From positions 1-56,504 of the forward strand of contig CAZIWA010000020.1 in assembly GCA_964542875.1 (NCBI GenBank): a stretch of DNA of 56,504 nucleotides. The letters run 5' to 3'. Of this stretch, positions 41,607-49,736 are shown one piece after another. Below the pieces are notes generated by a model that worked only from the letters and a program-made list of their open reading frames with translations, searched no databases and was not told the origin of the DNA. This DNA comes from CAZGOM01 sp964542875. Lineage in GTDB: Bacteria > Planctomycetota > Phycisphaerae > Phycisphaerales > Phycisphaeraceae. Numbering within the stretch: position 1 is the first letter of the stretch; the number at the start of each line of letters is the position of its first letter. The translations under genes and the position numbers were made by a program.

Positions 41607-42842
41607 ATGACTCGATTTCCATATTCTCATAAGCCTGATGTGACAGGGCCGCGTGTGGTGGATGCCGGGCCGTGGCGTGTGAAGCTGAGCCCGCCTGTGA
41701 TGATTTACCAAGGGACGCCTGCCGAGCACATCACGCGGCCGAATCTGGCGTTTGCGGGGGATGCGATCCTGGCGATTTTTCAGACGACGTTCGACACCAG
41801 CTCCACGGTTCATGACCGGAAAGATGTGTGGGTGACGCTTGATGGCGGTGAGACATGGAAGCTGGCTGCGCAGGGTGCGGAAGTGGGGAGCTATTCGCTC
41901 CACAGCGCACCCGGCGGGCAGGCGGTGGTGCTGCCTTATGACTCGCTGCGCTTTGGCAAAGACAGGTGTGAGATGACTGGCCCACGGGTGACGCTGACAT
42001 GGGAAGGGGGCAAGCTGAAGGTGGCTCACGATGTGAGCCGGGCGAGGTTTCCCGAGGCACTCAAGGGGTTTGTGATCGAGCCGATCAAGGGGGCTGACGG
42101 CAAGCCGCTTTATCTGGAGAATGACATCCCGCCTGAGAATAAGCCGATCACGTCGTTCTGGGGAACGGTGCAGGTGCTTGAGGATGGGCGATGGATCGTG
42201 CCGGCGTACGGGTGCTACGAGAGCGAACCGGTGGCGCACGACAGCCCTTCGCCGGACATGCGCCGGATGGCGCGCTACAGCACGCATCTGATGGTGTCCG
42301 GCGATGAAGGCCGGACGTGGGAGTATTACTCGACGATCGCGACGCCCAGGGATGTTTCGCGTGATTGCGTGGAGGGGCCCAGCGAGGTGCAGTTGTTTTT
42401 CCACCCCGGGCTGTGGCGGGCGGTGTTTCGGGTGTCGGCGTTGAAGGGGCTGTTTCAGCCGATGCATTACGCGGAGAGCCGAGATGAAGGCAAGACATGG
42501 ACCAAGCCCGCGGTGCTGCCTGGGGTGGACATGATCATGGACCCACGCGGGTGGCAGTTGGAGAGCGGTGTGACGGTGCTGAGCGCGGGGCGACCGAAGG
42601 TGGGACTGTTTCTGGCGCAGGGTGGGGAATTGGACTTTCACAAAGTGGACATGACGGCGCATCATCAGGCGTATCTGCCGAAACTCCGGACCACGGGGCA
42701 CACGGATGTGGTGCCGCTGGGGCCCAGGAGCTTTTTGTTCATCTACGACTACATCCCCGACAGTTGGCGCTGGCCGACGACGGTGTTTACGGCACCGGAC
42801 GCGATTTTTTGCGTGAAGGTGGAGTTGGAAGAAAGGGTCTAG
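41607..42842 (+). CDS. Sialidase-like six-bladed propeller protein, 411 aa
   Basis: Asp-box repeats of the sialidase fold are visible three times: VTLDGGETWKL, VSGDEGRTWEYY and ESRDEGKTWTKP. An Arg in HITRPNLAF near the N-terminus and another in DPRGWQLESG are candidates for the carboxylate-binding triad. No signal peptide, so it appears cytoplasmic. It may hydrolyse sialic acid-like or other acidic sugars, but many such proteins have other activities. ATG 41607 is chosen because AAGGAG lies nine bases upstream. The last codons AGG GTC TAG are part of a heptad repeat, which supplies the stop. Confidence 0.78.
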   Translation: MTRFPYSHKPDVTGPRVVDAGPWRVKLSPPVMIYQGTPAEHITRPNLAFAGDAILAIFQTTFDTSSTVHDRKDVWVTLDGGETWKLAAQGAEVGSYSLHSAPGGQAVVLPYDSLRFGKDRCEMTGPRVTLTWEGGKLKVAHDVSRARFPEALKGFVIEPIKGADGKPLYLENDIPPENKPITSFWGTVQVLEDGRWIVPAYGCYESEPVAHDSPSPDMRRMARYSTHLMVSGDEGRTWEYYSTIATPRDVSRDCVEGPSEVQLFFHPGLWRAVFRVSALKGLFQPMHYAESRDEGKTWTKPAVLPGVDMIMDPRGWQLESGVTVLSAGRPKVGLFLAQGGELDFHKVDMTAHHQAYLPKLRTTGHTDVVPLGPRSFLFIYDYIPDSWRWPTTVFTAPDAIFCVKVELEERV

Positions 42843-42869
42843 GGTCTAGGGTCTGGGGTCTAGTCAGAA
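42835..42869. repeat. Heptad run GGGTCTR overlapping the 3' end of a gene
   Basis: GGGTCTA, GGGTCTA, GGGTCTG, GGGTCTA, border GTCAGAA. The TAG of the first unit is the stop codon of the sialidase-like gene. No inverse arm before the next gene at 42896. Confidence 0.75.
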
Positions 42870-42895
42870 AGCATAGTTTCACAAGGAGATGGGCG

Positions 42896-44056
42896 ATGAG
42901 CACGCGGACCGAAAAGTATTTCAGGCAAGGATTTTTGCACGGGGCCGAACTGGGGCCCGGGGCGGCGGATGCCACGATATCGCTGAGGCAGATGCTGGCG
43001 GATGCCATGAAGATGCCCAAGGAAGAAGCCGTGCCCCTGGCGGTGAAGCACTACAAGCGCAGGCTGGATGCGGTGCCTTCGGCAGCGAAGTATCCCGCGC
43101 TGGTGGGCATGCGCGAATGCGTGCTGGCCTACCACGAAGGCATGGCCAAGGGGTCGAACGTTTCGCTGGATGATGTGATGGTCCGGGCGAACTTTTTAAC
43201 GATGGTGTCCCAGGCGCTCAGGGTGAGCGCGCCCAAGCCGGCGGACGAGGCGACGGGGCAGCCGGGATGCACGCTGGCGTATTTCCCTGACAGCGACAGG
43301 GGGCCGATTCTGGCCAACAACCAGGACGGCCTGGCCACGCAGAAACACACGAACCAGCCGGGGTGGATCGTGGCCAATAAAGCGGGAATTATTCTGGGGA
43401 CGGTTTCATCGGGGTTGTTTAACGATGAGGTTTCGCCGGAGGAATTTCCCGCACCGGTGTTCATGATGGTGTACGAACAATGCACCACGACGGCACAGGC
43501 GGCCGACCTTTTGACAAACCTGACGTTGTTCTGGGGGCCGTGCAATCTGCTGATCGCGGATAAAAAAGGCAATTCGGCGGTGATTGAAAAGTCATCGTGC
43601 CGGCATGGGCTGAGAATGAGCTCAGACGGGTTCATCGGGACGACCGAAATGAGCGCGGAGGAGCCTGCCTACAAAAAGTTTTTGTGGGAGAAGCGCATGA
43701 GCTCACTGGCGCCTCGCGGGCTGGATGAGACGAGCGTGGACTGGGCGTATTGGAAGGCGTGCGAGAAGAGGTCCGCCCGGCTGATGGGGTTGATCGACAA
43801 GGCCAAAAGCGCGCCGACGTTTGAGAAGCTCCAAGGGGTGATCTACAACAACACACGTGAAGTGGAACAGGTGCATATGGATGGGCTGTCCTGCCATCGG
43901 GACCAGAAGCCCGAGGAGTGCGAATGGTCGCTGCGCACGACGATCTGGGTGCTTAACGAAGGCGGCGCGGAGGCATCGTTTGCAGAGCCGCCCAGGAGCA
44001 GCCGGGAGACGAAGAAGGTCTGGTTTGATTACCGGAATGTGGAGCATGTGTTTTGA
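42896..44056 (+). CDS. C45-type Ntn hydrolase/acyltransferase-like protein, 386 aa
   Basis: The motif GCTLAYFPDSDRGPILANNQD with Cys125 after Gly matches the autocatalytic nucleophile region of C45 (acyl-CoA:6-aminopenicillanic acid acyltransferase) proteins, including the conserved Asn-x-Asp after the second strand. LGTVSSGLFNDE, MMVYEQCTTTAQAADLL and NLLIADKKGNSAVIEKS follow in the order of the fold. If processed, a propeptide of 124 residues would be cut off. C45 relatives hydrolyse or form amides. Its place between a sialidase-like and a lyase-like gene suggests deacylation of an N-acylated sugar or peptide-linked glycan, which is inference. ATG 42896 has AAGGAG nine bases upstream. Confidence 0.78.
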   Translation: MSTRTEKYFRQGFLHGAELGPGAADATISLRQMLADAMKMPKEEAVPLAVKHYKRRLDAVPSAAKYPALVGMRECVLAYHEGMAKGSNVSLDDVMVRANFLTMVSQALRVSAPKPADEATGQPGCTLAYFPDSDRGPILANNQDGLATQKHTNQPGWIVANKAGIILGTVSSGLFNDEVSPEEFPAPVFMMVYEQCTTTAQAADLLTNLTLFWGPCNLLIADKKGNSAVIEKSSCRHGLRMSSDGFIGTTEMSAEEPAYKKFLWEKRMSSLAPRGLDETSVDWAYWKACEKRSARLMGLIDKAKSAPTFEKLQGVIYNNTREVEQVHMDGLSCHRDQKPEECEWSLRTTIWVLNEGGAEASFAEPPRSSRETKKVWFDYRNVEHVF

Positions 44057-44090
44057 AGGCGGGCTTGGCCGAAGGTTTTTTCGTCCGATG

Positions 44091-44139
44091 ACGGCCCTCA
44101 CTCCAGCCCTCTCCCTGAGGGAGAAGGGGTTGGGAAGAG
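44091..44139. repeat. CCCTCTCCC-AGGGAGA hairpin repeat
   Basis: TCTCCCT and AGGGAGA form a hairpin in a GGCCCTCACTCCAGCCCTC context. This motif is a widespread generic bacterial palindrome. It lies just ahead of the next gene and may act as an attenuator or simply be a repeat. Confidence 0.5.
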
Positions 44140-44157
44140 TTTAGAAAGAGAAGATTT

Positions 44158-46449
44158 ATGCGGCAGAAACTGACTTTTACCAATCGGGTGCATCTGGGTT
44201 TTGCGTCTCAGCCGATGAGGCATGGGGTACCGTGGCCGCAGGGAGCGGTGAAGCAAGGCATGCCGATCACTGCGATGGACGAGCATGGGCGTGCGGTGCC
44301 GGTGGGCACCCGGACGCTGAACCTGTGGCCTGATGGATCAGTCCAGTGGACGCTGGCGGATGTGGCGCTTGATTTTGAACCTTCAGGCACACGGGTGGTG
44401 ACGCTTTGCGCCGGTGAAGCGCCCGTGGACGTGAAGCCTGAAAACCCAGTGGTTGTCACGGAGAGCTCGCAGGGCATTACGGTGTCCAACGGTTTGGTTT
44501 CGCTCACGGGGCTGAGGGCGGCCAGCGATTCACTGGTGCAAGACTGGGTGGCCGGGGATATCGACGCGATCATCACTCACAAAGACGGCAAAGTATTTTC
44601 AGCGGCCGGATGCATGAAGAAAACCGTGCGTATCGAGAACACCAACGAAGTGTGTACGGTGCTGCGCATCGAGGGTAAACATCAGTCAGAAGACGGCAAG
44701 ACGCTGCTGGAGTTCTGGGTGCGCTTCACGGTGACGGCCAACCGACCGGATGTGAAAGTGACATATCACTACCACAACCTGGAAGAAGACGAGCCGGGCG
44801 TGTTTTTAAAGACGATGGAATTGAAGCTGCAGACGCGAATGGCAGAGAAGGCGACCCGTGCGATCGTGCACGGGTTTCGCGGGCGCGCCACGCGCATGGA
44901 GCCTTATCGGCTGCCGGAAGACTTTGAAATCTGCTCCAGCAACACGCAGGACCTGGAAACCTATCCGCAAACCCATAAAGGCATCACCGGCGGAGGCATG
45001 GGGAAGGTGTTCATCCGGCAGATGGAATACCTGCGTGATGACCCGATGCAAAAGCCCTGGTTTTTGCGCAACGTGGTGAACTTCAAGTTTGAAACCAAGG
45101 ATGCGCCGGAAGCCGGTACGTGGAGCTACCTGGGCCTGGTGGACGAAGCCAAGTCTCTCCTGGTGGCAGGAGCCAACATGGTGGGCCTCCACCCCAAGAG
45201 CCTTCAAGTGGCCGGCAGCCTGGTGCGCTACTGGGTGTGGCCGGACTGGGCAGGCACCATGGACATCACGCAAGGCGAAGGTCGAACGCTTGACCTGTGG
45301 GTGACCCCCATGCAGGGAAATGCGTCGGATATGGAATTGATGACGCAGTACCTTTCCTGGGAGTTTTCGGGCGTGTACGGGCACTGGCCGGTGCAGAGCA
45401 CGATCCAGAGCAGCCTGGATATCGCCCATGTGCGTGACTGCAAGGTTTTCTATTCGCATCTTCTGCCAGAGTTTGATCCGCGGACGCGCTTTGCCTTTGA
45501 GCGCAAAGTGCAGGCGCAGTGGACGCCTGACGGGCCCGCGCCTGCGACCGGGCATATCCAGTACGGCGATGTGTTTGCGCGATGGGATATCGGGGTGAAC
45601 AACGAGGAGATGGTGGGGCACACGTGGTTCATGGAGTATTTGCGCACGGGGCGGTCGTACTGCGTTGAGAAGGGCATCGCGCAGTCACAGCACATCATTG
45701 ACGTGGACATTTGCGCCAAGTCAGCGGATAAGTTTCAGGAAGGGGGGATGTGCTCGCATGGGCCGCGGCATAACCATTCGGCAGCGTATCCCAGCCACAT
45801 GTGGTTCACGGATCTTTTGTTTGCGTATGCCTTCACGGGTGACGAGGAATACAAGAAAGGCGCGATCCGGGTGAGCGACAACCTGGTGCGCTGGACGACC
45901 GAGCCGTGGGGCTTTGAAAACCTCTGCTCCGATGGACGCGAAAGCGGGCAGCCGTTGATCAACCTGACATGGGTTTACAGGTTTGCGCCCGATTCGAGAT
46001 ATCTGGAGGCAATCCATAAGATCGTGCGTGTGTCGTTCATGGAACGGGTGCAGAAGAATGGCTCGCTGGTGTACATGAAGCCCAGGGAAGACCTGCCTCT
46101 TTTGAAGTTTCAAAGCTATGGCGAGTGGGCGGCGTGGGAAGGGCTTTTCTACGCGTGGGACCTGACGAAGGATCAAGAGATCAAGGCGTTCATCCTTTCT
46201 CAGTTGGAGTGGCGGCTGAATGAAGACCTGATGGGGACATCGGGCACGTTCAGATCGACGGACTTCAATATGGCCGCTTACGCCTACCTGATGACGGGCG
46301 ATGAGCAGTGGCTGCGCAGGGTGAGCCGGGCCTTTAAGACCGTGTTCAGGGGCGTGCAATGGCCGTTTGGGTACATCAAAACAATGTACTTCATCAAGCT
46401 GGCGTTTGAGAAAGGCATCATCAACGACGATGAAGTGCTTCTGTCGTGA
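44158..46449 (+). CDS. Exo-rhamnogalacturonan lyase-like (PcRGLX/YetA-type) protein, 763 aa
   Basis: The N-terminal RIFT-barrel-like domain reads MRHGVPWPQGAVKQGMPITAMDEHGRAVPVGTRTLNLWPDGSVQWTLADVAL, the opening of PcRGLX/YetA proteins. A large middle domain is all-beta; from about 560 the chain turns helical with GHTWFMEYLRTGRSYCVEKGIAQSQHIIDVDI, MCSHGPRHNHSAAYPSHMWFTDLLFAYAFTGDEEY, typical alpha/alpha-toroid. Relatives cut rhamnogalacturonan or are uncharacterised. No signal peptide. GAGAAG lies six bases upstream of the ATG. It ends six bases from the convergent isomerase gene. Confidence 0.78.
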   Translation: MRQKLTFTNRVHLGFASQPMRHGVPWPQGAVKQGMPITAMDEHGRAVPVGTRTLNLWPDGSVQWTLADVALDFEPSGTRVVTLCAGEAPVDVKPENPVVVTESSQGITVSNGLVSLTGLRAASDSLVQDWVAGDIDAIITHKDGKVFSAAGCMKKTVRIENTNEVCTVLRIEGKHQSEDGKTLLEFWVRFTVTANRPDVKVTYHYHNLEEDEPGVFLKTMELKLQTRMAEKATRAIVHGFRGRATRMEPYRLPEDFEICSSNTQDLETYPQTHKGITGGGMGKVFIRQMEYLRDDPMQKPWFLRNVVNFKFETKDAPEAGTWSYLGLVDEAKSLLVAGANMVGLHPKSLQVAGSLVRYWVWPDWAGTMDITQGEGRTLDLWVTPMQGNASDMELMTQYLSWEFSGVYGHWPVQSTIQSSLDIAHVRDCKVFYSHLLPEFDPRTRFAFERKVQAQWTPDGPAPATGHIQYGDVFARWDIGVNNEEMVGHTWFMEYLRTGRSYCVEKGIAQSQHIIDVDICAKSADKFQEGGMCSHGPRHNHSAAYPSHMWFTDLLFAYAFTGDEEYKKGAIRVSDNLVRWTTEPWGFENLCSDGRESGQPLINLTWVYRFAPDSRYLEAIHKIVRVSFMERVQKNGSLVYMKPREDLPLLKFQSYGEWAAWEGLFYAWDLTKDQEIKAFILSQLEWRLNEDLMGTSGTFRSTDFNMAAYAYLMTGDEQWLRRVSRAFKTVFRGVQWPFGYIKTMYFIKLAFEKGIINDDEVLLS

Positions 46450-46455
46450 CAGGCT

Positions 46456-47265
46456 TCAGGCGTACCAGCTATTGAAGAGCTTGACGAATGGGCGGAAGGC
46501 AAAGTCCGCATCGGGGAGGGAAGGGACCCACCATTTTTCCCATTCGAGGCTGACAGCGCCGGTGTAGTTGATGGATTGCAGCAGGCGGGAAATCTGGTCC
46601 ATGGGGACTTCGCCGGTGCCGGGGAGCACGGCCTGGTGCTTGCCGTCGGGCAGCCGCTTGATGTCTTTGAGGTGGACGTGGGCGATGTGATTTTTGAGCT
46701 GGGTGAAGGATTGGGCGGGGGGTTCGATGCCCATGGCGTTGGCTGGGTCCCAGCAGACTTTGAGGTTGGGATGGACGACTCGTTCAAGCAGGGCCAGCAC
46801 ATTGGGTGAGTGGCACCAGGCGTCGTGGCTTTCGATGGCCATGATCACTTTGGCTTCTTTTGCGGCGGCGGTGACCTGGGAGATGGCGGCGGCGGCACGG
46901 GGGATGGCGGTGGCCATGTCGTGGTCTTCGGGCTGCCCGCCGAAGATCCGGAGGACGGGGGCCCCGATGTCCTTGGCGAGCTGGATGTATTTCAGGGTGT
47001 TTTGAATGGAGGTGTTTCGGGCGGTGTCGTCCAATGTGCTGAAGTTGGTGTAGCCCATGAGGGCGGCGATCTGGAGCCTGTGCTTTTTAGCGCTGGCAAC
47101 GGCGGCGGCACGGGCTTCCGCGGTATCGTCGATGCCCAGGTGGGCGCCGGTTGCGCCGCGGATCTCCACTGCGTGGAAGCCGAATTTCGCGCCCACGGCC
47201 ATGGCCTGATCGAGGGTGGTGTTGGGAAGGCCAAGGGTGGAAAAGCACAGTTTAGGTTTGATCAT
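46456..47265 (-). CDS. Sugar phosphate isomerase/epimerase family (xylose isomerase-like TIM barrel), 269 aa
   Basis: AP-endonuclease-2-like barrel: MIKPKLCFSTLGLPNTTLDQAM opens strand 1, VMAIESHDAWCHS supplies a metal Glu and a His, KVCWDPANAMGIEP an Asp, HIAHVHLKDIKR a metal His, and GAVSLEWEKWW the final Glu. This metal set is typical of keto-sugar isomerases and epimerases. Cytoplasmic. It likely handles a sugar released by the preceding cluster, though it is on the other strand. ATG 47265 is preferred to a GTG 23 codons earlier because it starts strand 1. Confidence 0.88.
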   Translation of the reverse strand: MIKPKLCFSTLGLPNTTLDQAMAVGAKFGFHAVEIRGATGAHLGIDDTAEARAAAVASAKKHRLQIAALMGYTNFSTLDDTARNTSIQNTLKYIQLAKDIGAPVLRIFGGQPEDHDMATAIPRAAAAISQVTAAAKEAKVIMAIESHDAWCHSPNVLALLERVVHPNLKVCWDPANAMGIEPPAQSFTQLKNHIAHVHLKDIKRLPDGKHQAVLPGTGEVPMDQISRLLQSINYTGAVSLEWEKWWVPSLPDADFAFRPFVKLFNSWYA

Positions 47266-47388
47266 TTGGGGGAAGCCTGGGGAGAGAAGGGGGGACGACG
47301 CAAGGATTGTACGGGCAGGTGAGAAATAACTCACGGGAGGGGGGATATCTGGTCGATATCACCTGATACCCAGAGGTTGATTTAAGCC

Positions 47389-48471
47389 ATGCTCCCACCG
47401 GCTGACCCAGATGTGACGTTTGTTGGTTATTCGCCGTCCATTAATGTGACGGCGGGTCAGCAGGTTCCCCCTGTGCGGGCCAAGCGCAAAGGAGGCCCCG
47501 TGCCGGTGCCGGTCCCTGAAGCATCCACGGCGCCTGAGCCGGTTGCCCCGATTGCCCCGGTAATAGCTGCACCGGTGAGCAAGCTTGCGCCGGCGATGCG
47601 CGACTTTCTGGTGTATTGCCGGATCGAATGCGGCTTCGCCGACGCCACTTTGAAGGCATATCAAGCGGATTTGCGTGACTTTAGCGACTGGATGGAAGCC
47701 ACCGGCCGACTGGCCTGGGATGAGCTTTCGCTCCAAGTCATCACCGAGCACCTCAAAGCCCTGGACGGCAAAGGGCTGGCCACCAGTTCCATCGCCAGGC
47801 ATGTGGCCACCATCCGTGTATTTGGCCGGTTTATGGCGGCCAATAAGATTCTGGCCCATGACCCGGGCGAACTGCTGCATCAGCCGACCACCTGGCAGAA
47901 CCTGCCGGACATGCTGGGGCAAGAGCAGGTGAAGAAGCTGCTGAGTGCGCCTGAACCGTCGGAGGCGCTTTATCTGAGGGATCTGGCGCTCTTGGAACTG
48001 CTGTACGCGGCGGGCATGCGCGCCAGCGAAATCGCCGAGCTTTCCGTTCACAACATTCACCTGGACCTGGGCGTGGCCCGGCTGCTGGGCAAGGGCAATA
48101 AAGAACGCATCGTGCCCATCGGCAAGCCGGCCGTGGCGGTGGCCCGCAAGTATCTGGAAGAACTTCGGCCGAAACTCGTCCGGGCGCACCGGGCGACGGA
48201 TCGGCTGCTTTTGAGCCGGTCGGGCAAACCGATTACGCGAATTGTGGTTTGGCAGATCGTCACCAAGCACGCTCATCGGGCCGGGCTTAAGGATGTGCAC
48301 CCGCATACGCTAAGGCATACCTTTGCAACGCATCTGCTGACCGGCGGGGCGGACTTGCGCGTGGTGCAGGAGTTGCTGGGGCACTCCAACATCCGGACGA
48401 CGCAAATCTACACGCATGTAGACGCATCGCGGCTGAAGTCTGTGATCCAGAAGTTTCATCCGCGGCCGTGA
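47389..48471 (+). CDS. Tyrosine recombinase XerC/XerD-like, 360 aa
   Basis: The catalytic set is complete: Arg211 (YAAGMRASE), Lys235/238 (GKGNKERIVPIG), His306 and Arg309 (HTLRHTFATHLL), His332 (LLGHSNIRTTQ) and Tyr341 (IYTHV). The SAM-like N-domain starts at about residue 70 (FLVYCRIECGFADATLKAYQADL). A 65-residue Pro/Val-rich leader precedes it that typical Xer proteins lack; a start at the internal ATG 47596 would remove it. Chromosome dimer resolution is the likely role, as the fit to XerD is close and no phage genes are near. No dif site was recognised. Confidence 0.88.
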   Translation: MLPPADPDVTFVGYSPSINVTAGQQVPPVRAKRKGGPVPVPVPEASTAPEPVAPIAPVIAAPVSKLAPAMRDFLVYCRIECGFADATLKAYQADLRDFSDWMEATGRLAWDELSLQVITEHLKALDGKGLATSSIARHVATIRVFGRFMAANKILAHDPGELLHQPTTWQNLPDMLGQEQVKKLLSAPEPSEALYLRDLALLELLYAAGMRASEIAELSVHNIHLDLGVARLLGKGNKERIVPIGKPAVAVARKYLEELRPKLVRAHRATDRLLLSRSGKPITRIVVWQIVTKHAHRAGLKDVHPHTLRHTFATHLLTGGADLRVVQELLGHSNIRTTQIYTHVDASRLKSVIQKFHPRP

Positions 48472-48540
48472 GGATGTGAGATGTAAGATATTTCAGAATA
48501 AAAGCTTGCGTTTAGGATTTTTATGACATCTGAAATTCAA
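48470..48540. repeat. Minimal heptad element (TNNGATG family)
   Basis: Left: GAGGATG, TGAGATG, TAAGATA (48470-48490), beginning inside the stop codon of the recombinase gene. Right: CATCTGA, AATTCAA (48527-48540), the inverse type, ending inside the stop codon of the convergent gene. The core is 36 bases with TTTCAGAA. It is of the same family as the gene-bearing element at 30021 but has no ORF. Confidence 0.6.
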
Positions 48541-49376
48541 TCTGGCAATGGGTAGTTGACGATCCCAAACCGGTCGAAGCAGGTATCAATGTCGTTACGC
48601 CAATCCATAAGGCCCTGGCGGGCTTTGGGGTGATGGTGTACGCCTAGAAAGGCGTCGTCCTTTTGCAGCAGCGCATCAATGCGCCTGCGCAGGGTGTCGG
48701 CGACGATGATTCTGCCCGCAGGGGTGTGGCATTGCGCTGTGGACAAGGGGAGGCCATCGGAGCCCAGATAGATGCAAAACCAGCTTGGGTCGGCCTGTAT
48801 CCATTGGCCTTGCGCGTAAAATTCGCTTGAGACGTGCCCGTTGATGCCGTTGGAAAAGAAGAGGAAGACCATCCGGGCGGGGATGCCCAGCGCCTGACAG
48901 AGGCGGACGAAGAGGCGTGACTGCTCATTGCACCAGGCCACTCCGGATTCAATAAGAGCTTCATCATCCATGGCACGGTTGCCGGGCTGGTGAGGGCCGC
49001 AAGGGGCCACCGTGGGATGCTTGGCAAGGCTGGGGAGCACCTGGGTGAGCAGTTCCACCCCCAGGGCGATGTCGCGCGGGCGGTCTTGCAGGTGAGAGAC
49101 GGCTTTTTCAATTTTGGGGAAGAGACCGGGTTTGTAGTTGAACTGCAGGGGGGTGTATTGGAAGTCCAGGTAGGTCTGGGTTTGCGGTTTATAGACGATG
49201 AAGTGGTTGGCGTGCCAGAAGTCCAGCCCGGCGACCTTCCGGCCCAGGGGAGCAGGGTTATCGCTCCAGGGCTTGCCCAAACCGGGCCGGCCGATGTGCG
49301 GGGTGAGCCAAGCGGGGAGTGATTCCTTGACCCAGGCCGGTGCGGAGTCGAACGAAGGCTGGCTAAGCTGGGTCAT
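48537..49376 (-). CDS. Transglutaminase-like domain protein, 279 aa
   Basis: The papain-like triad is visible as Cys149 (GVAWCNEQSRLFVRLCQALGIPARMV), His181 (GHVSSEFYAQGQW) and Asp196 (ADPSW). The N-terminal 140 residues are unassigned (LDFWHANHFIVYKPQTQTYLDFQ). Bacterial members are mostly proteases or amidases. No signal peptide, so cytoplasmic. Length is modest. ATG 49376. No partner gene nearby. Confidence 0.82.
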   Translation of the reverse strand: MTQLSQPSFDSAPAWVKESLPAWLTPHIGRPGLGKPWSDNPAPLGRKVAGLDFWHANHFIVYKPQTQTYLDFQYTPLQFNYKPGLFPKIEKAVSHLQDRPRDIALGVELLTQVLPSLAKHPTVAPCGPHQPGNRAMDDEALIESGVAWCNEQSRLFVRLCQALGIPARMVFLFFSNGINGHVSSEFYAQGQWIQADPSWFCIYLGSDGLPLSTAQCHTPAGRIIVADTLRRRIDALLQKDDAFLGVHHHPKARQGLMDWRNDIDTCFDRFGIVNYPLPD

Positions 49377-49736
49377 GGTCTAGCTCCAAAGAATGGAATG
49401 GATGATAAGAGGGGTTTGAATAGTCTGTCAATAATAGGTTTTTATTTCCATTTTTAATGAATTAATCGTGGATGATTAGACTGGTATTGTGATGTAAATA
49501 AGATGTTTTAAAATAAAAATACACTCAATTTAAAGATGGGTTTAAAATTGGTCGTTCCTTGCGGAGCCAAAGACCCATTAAATGTGCAGACAGAGCGGCG
49601 GCGTTTACGATCATGACTGCATTCATATTCAAATCACTTGGCCACCCTTATCTCAACACAAACTGCCTGGGTGTATTTTTGATATATTCTGCCACCCATT
49701 TCATCAGACTTTATTCAAGTAATGAGGCGATAATCC
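49377..49736. other. AT-rich divergent intergenic region
   Basis: 360 bases clearly poorer in G and C than the rest, especially 49420-49545 (runs such as TTTTATTTCC, TTTTAAAATAAAAAT). No ORF, no heptads. It probably holds the promoters of the LEPR-XLL gene and the transglutaminase-like gene. Several possible -10 boxes exist, so none is called. Confidence 0.5.
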
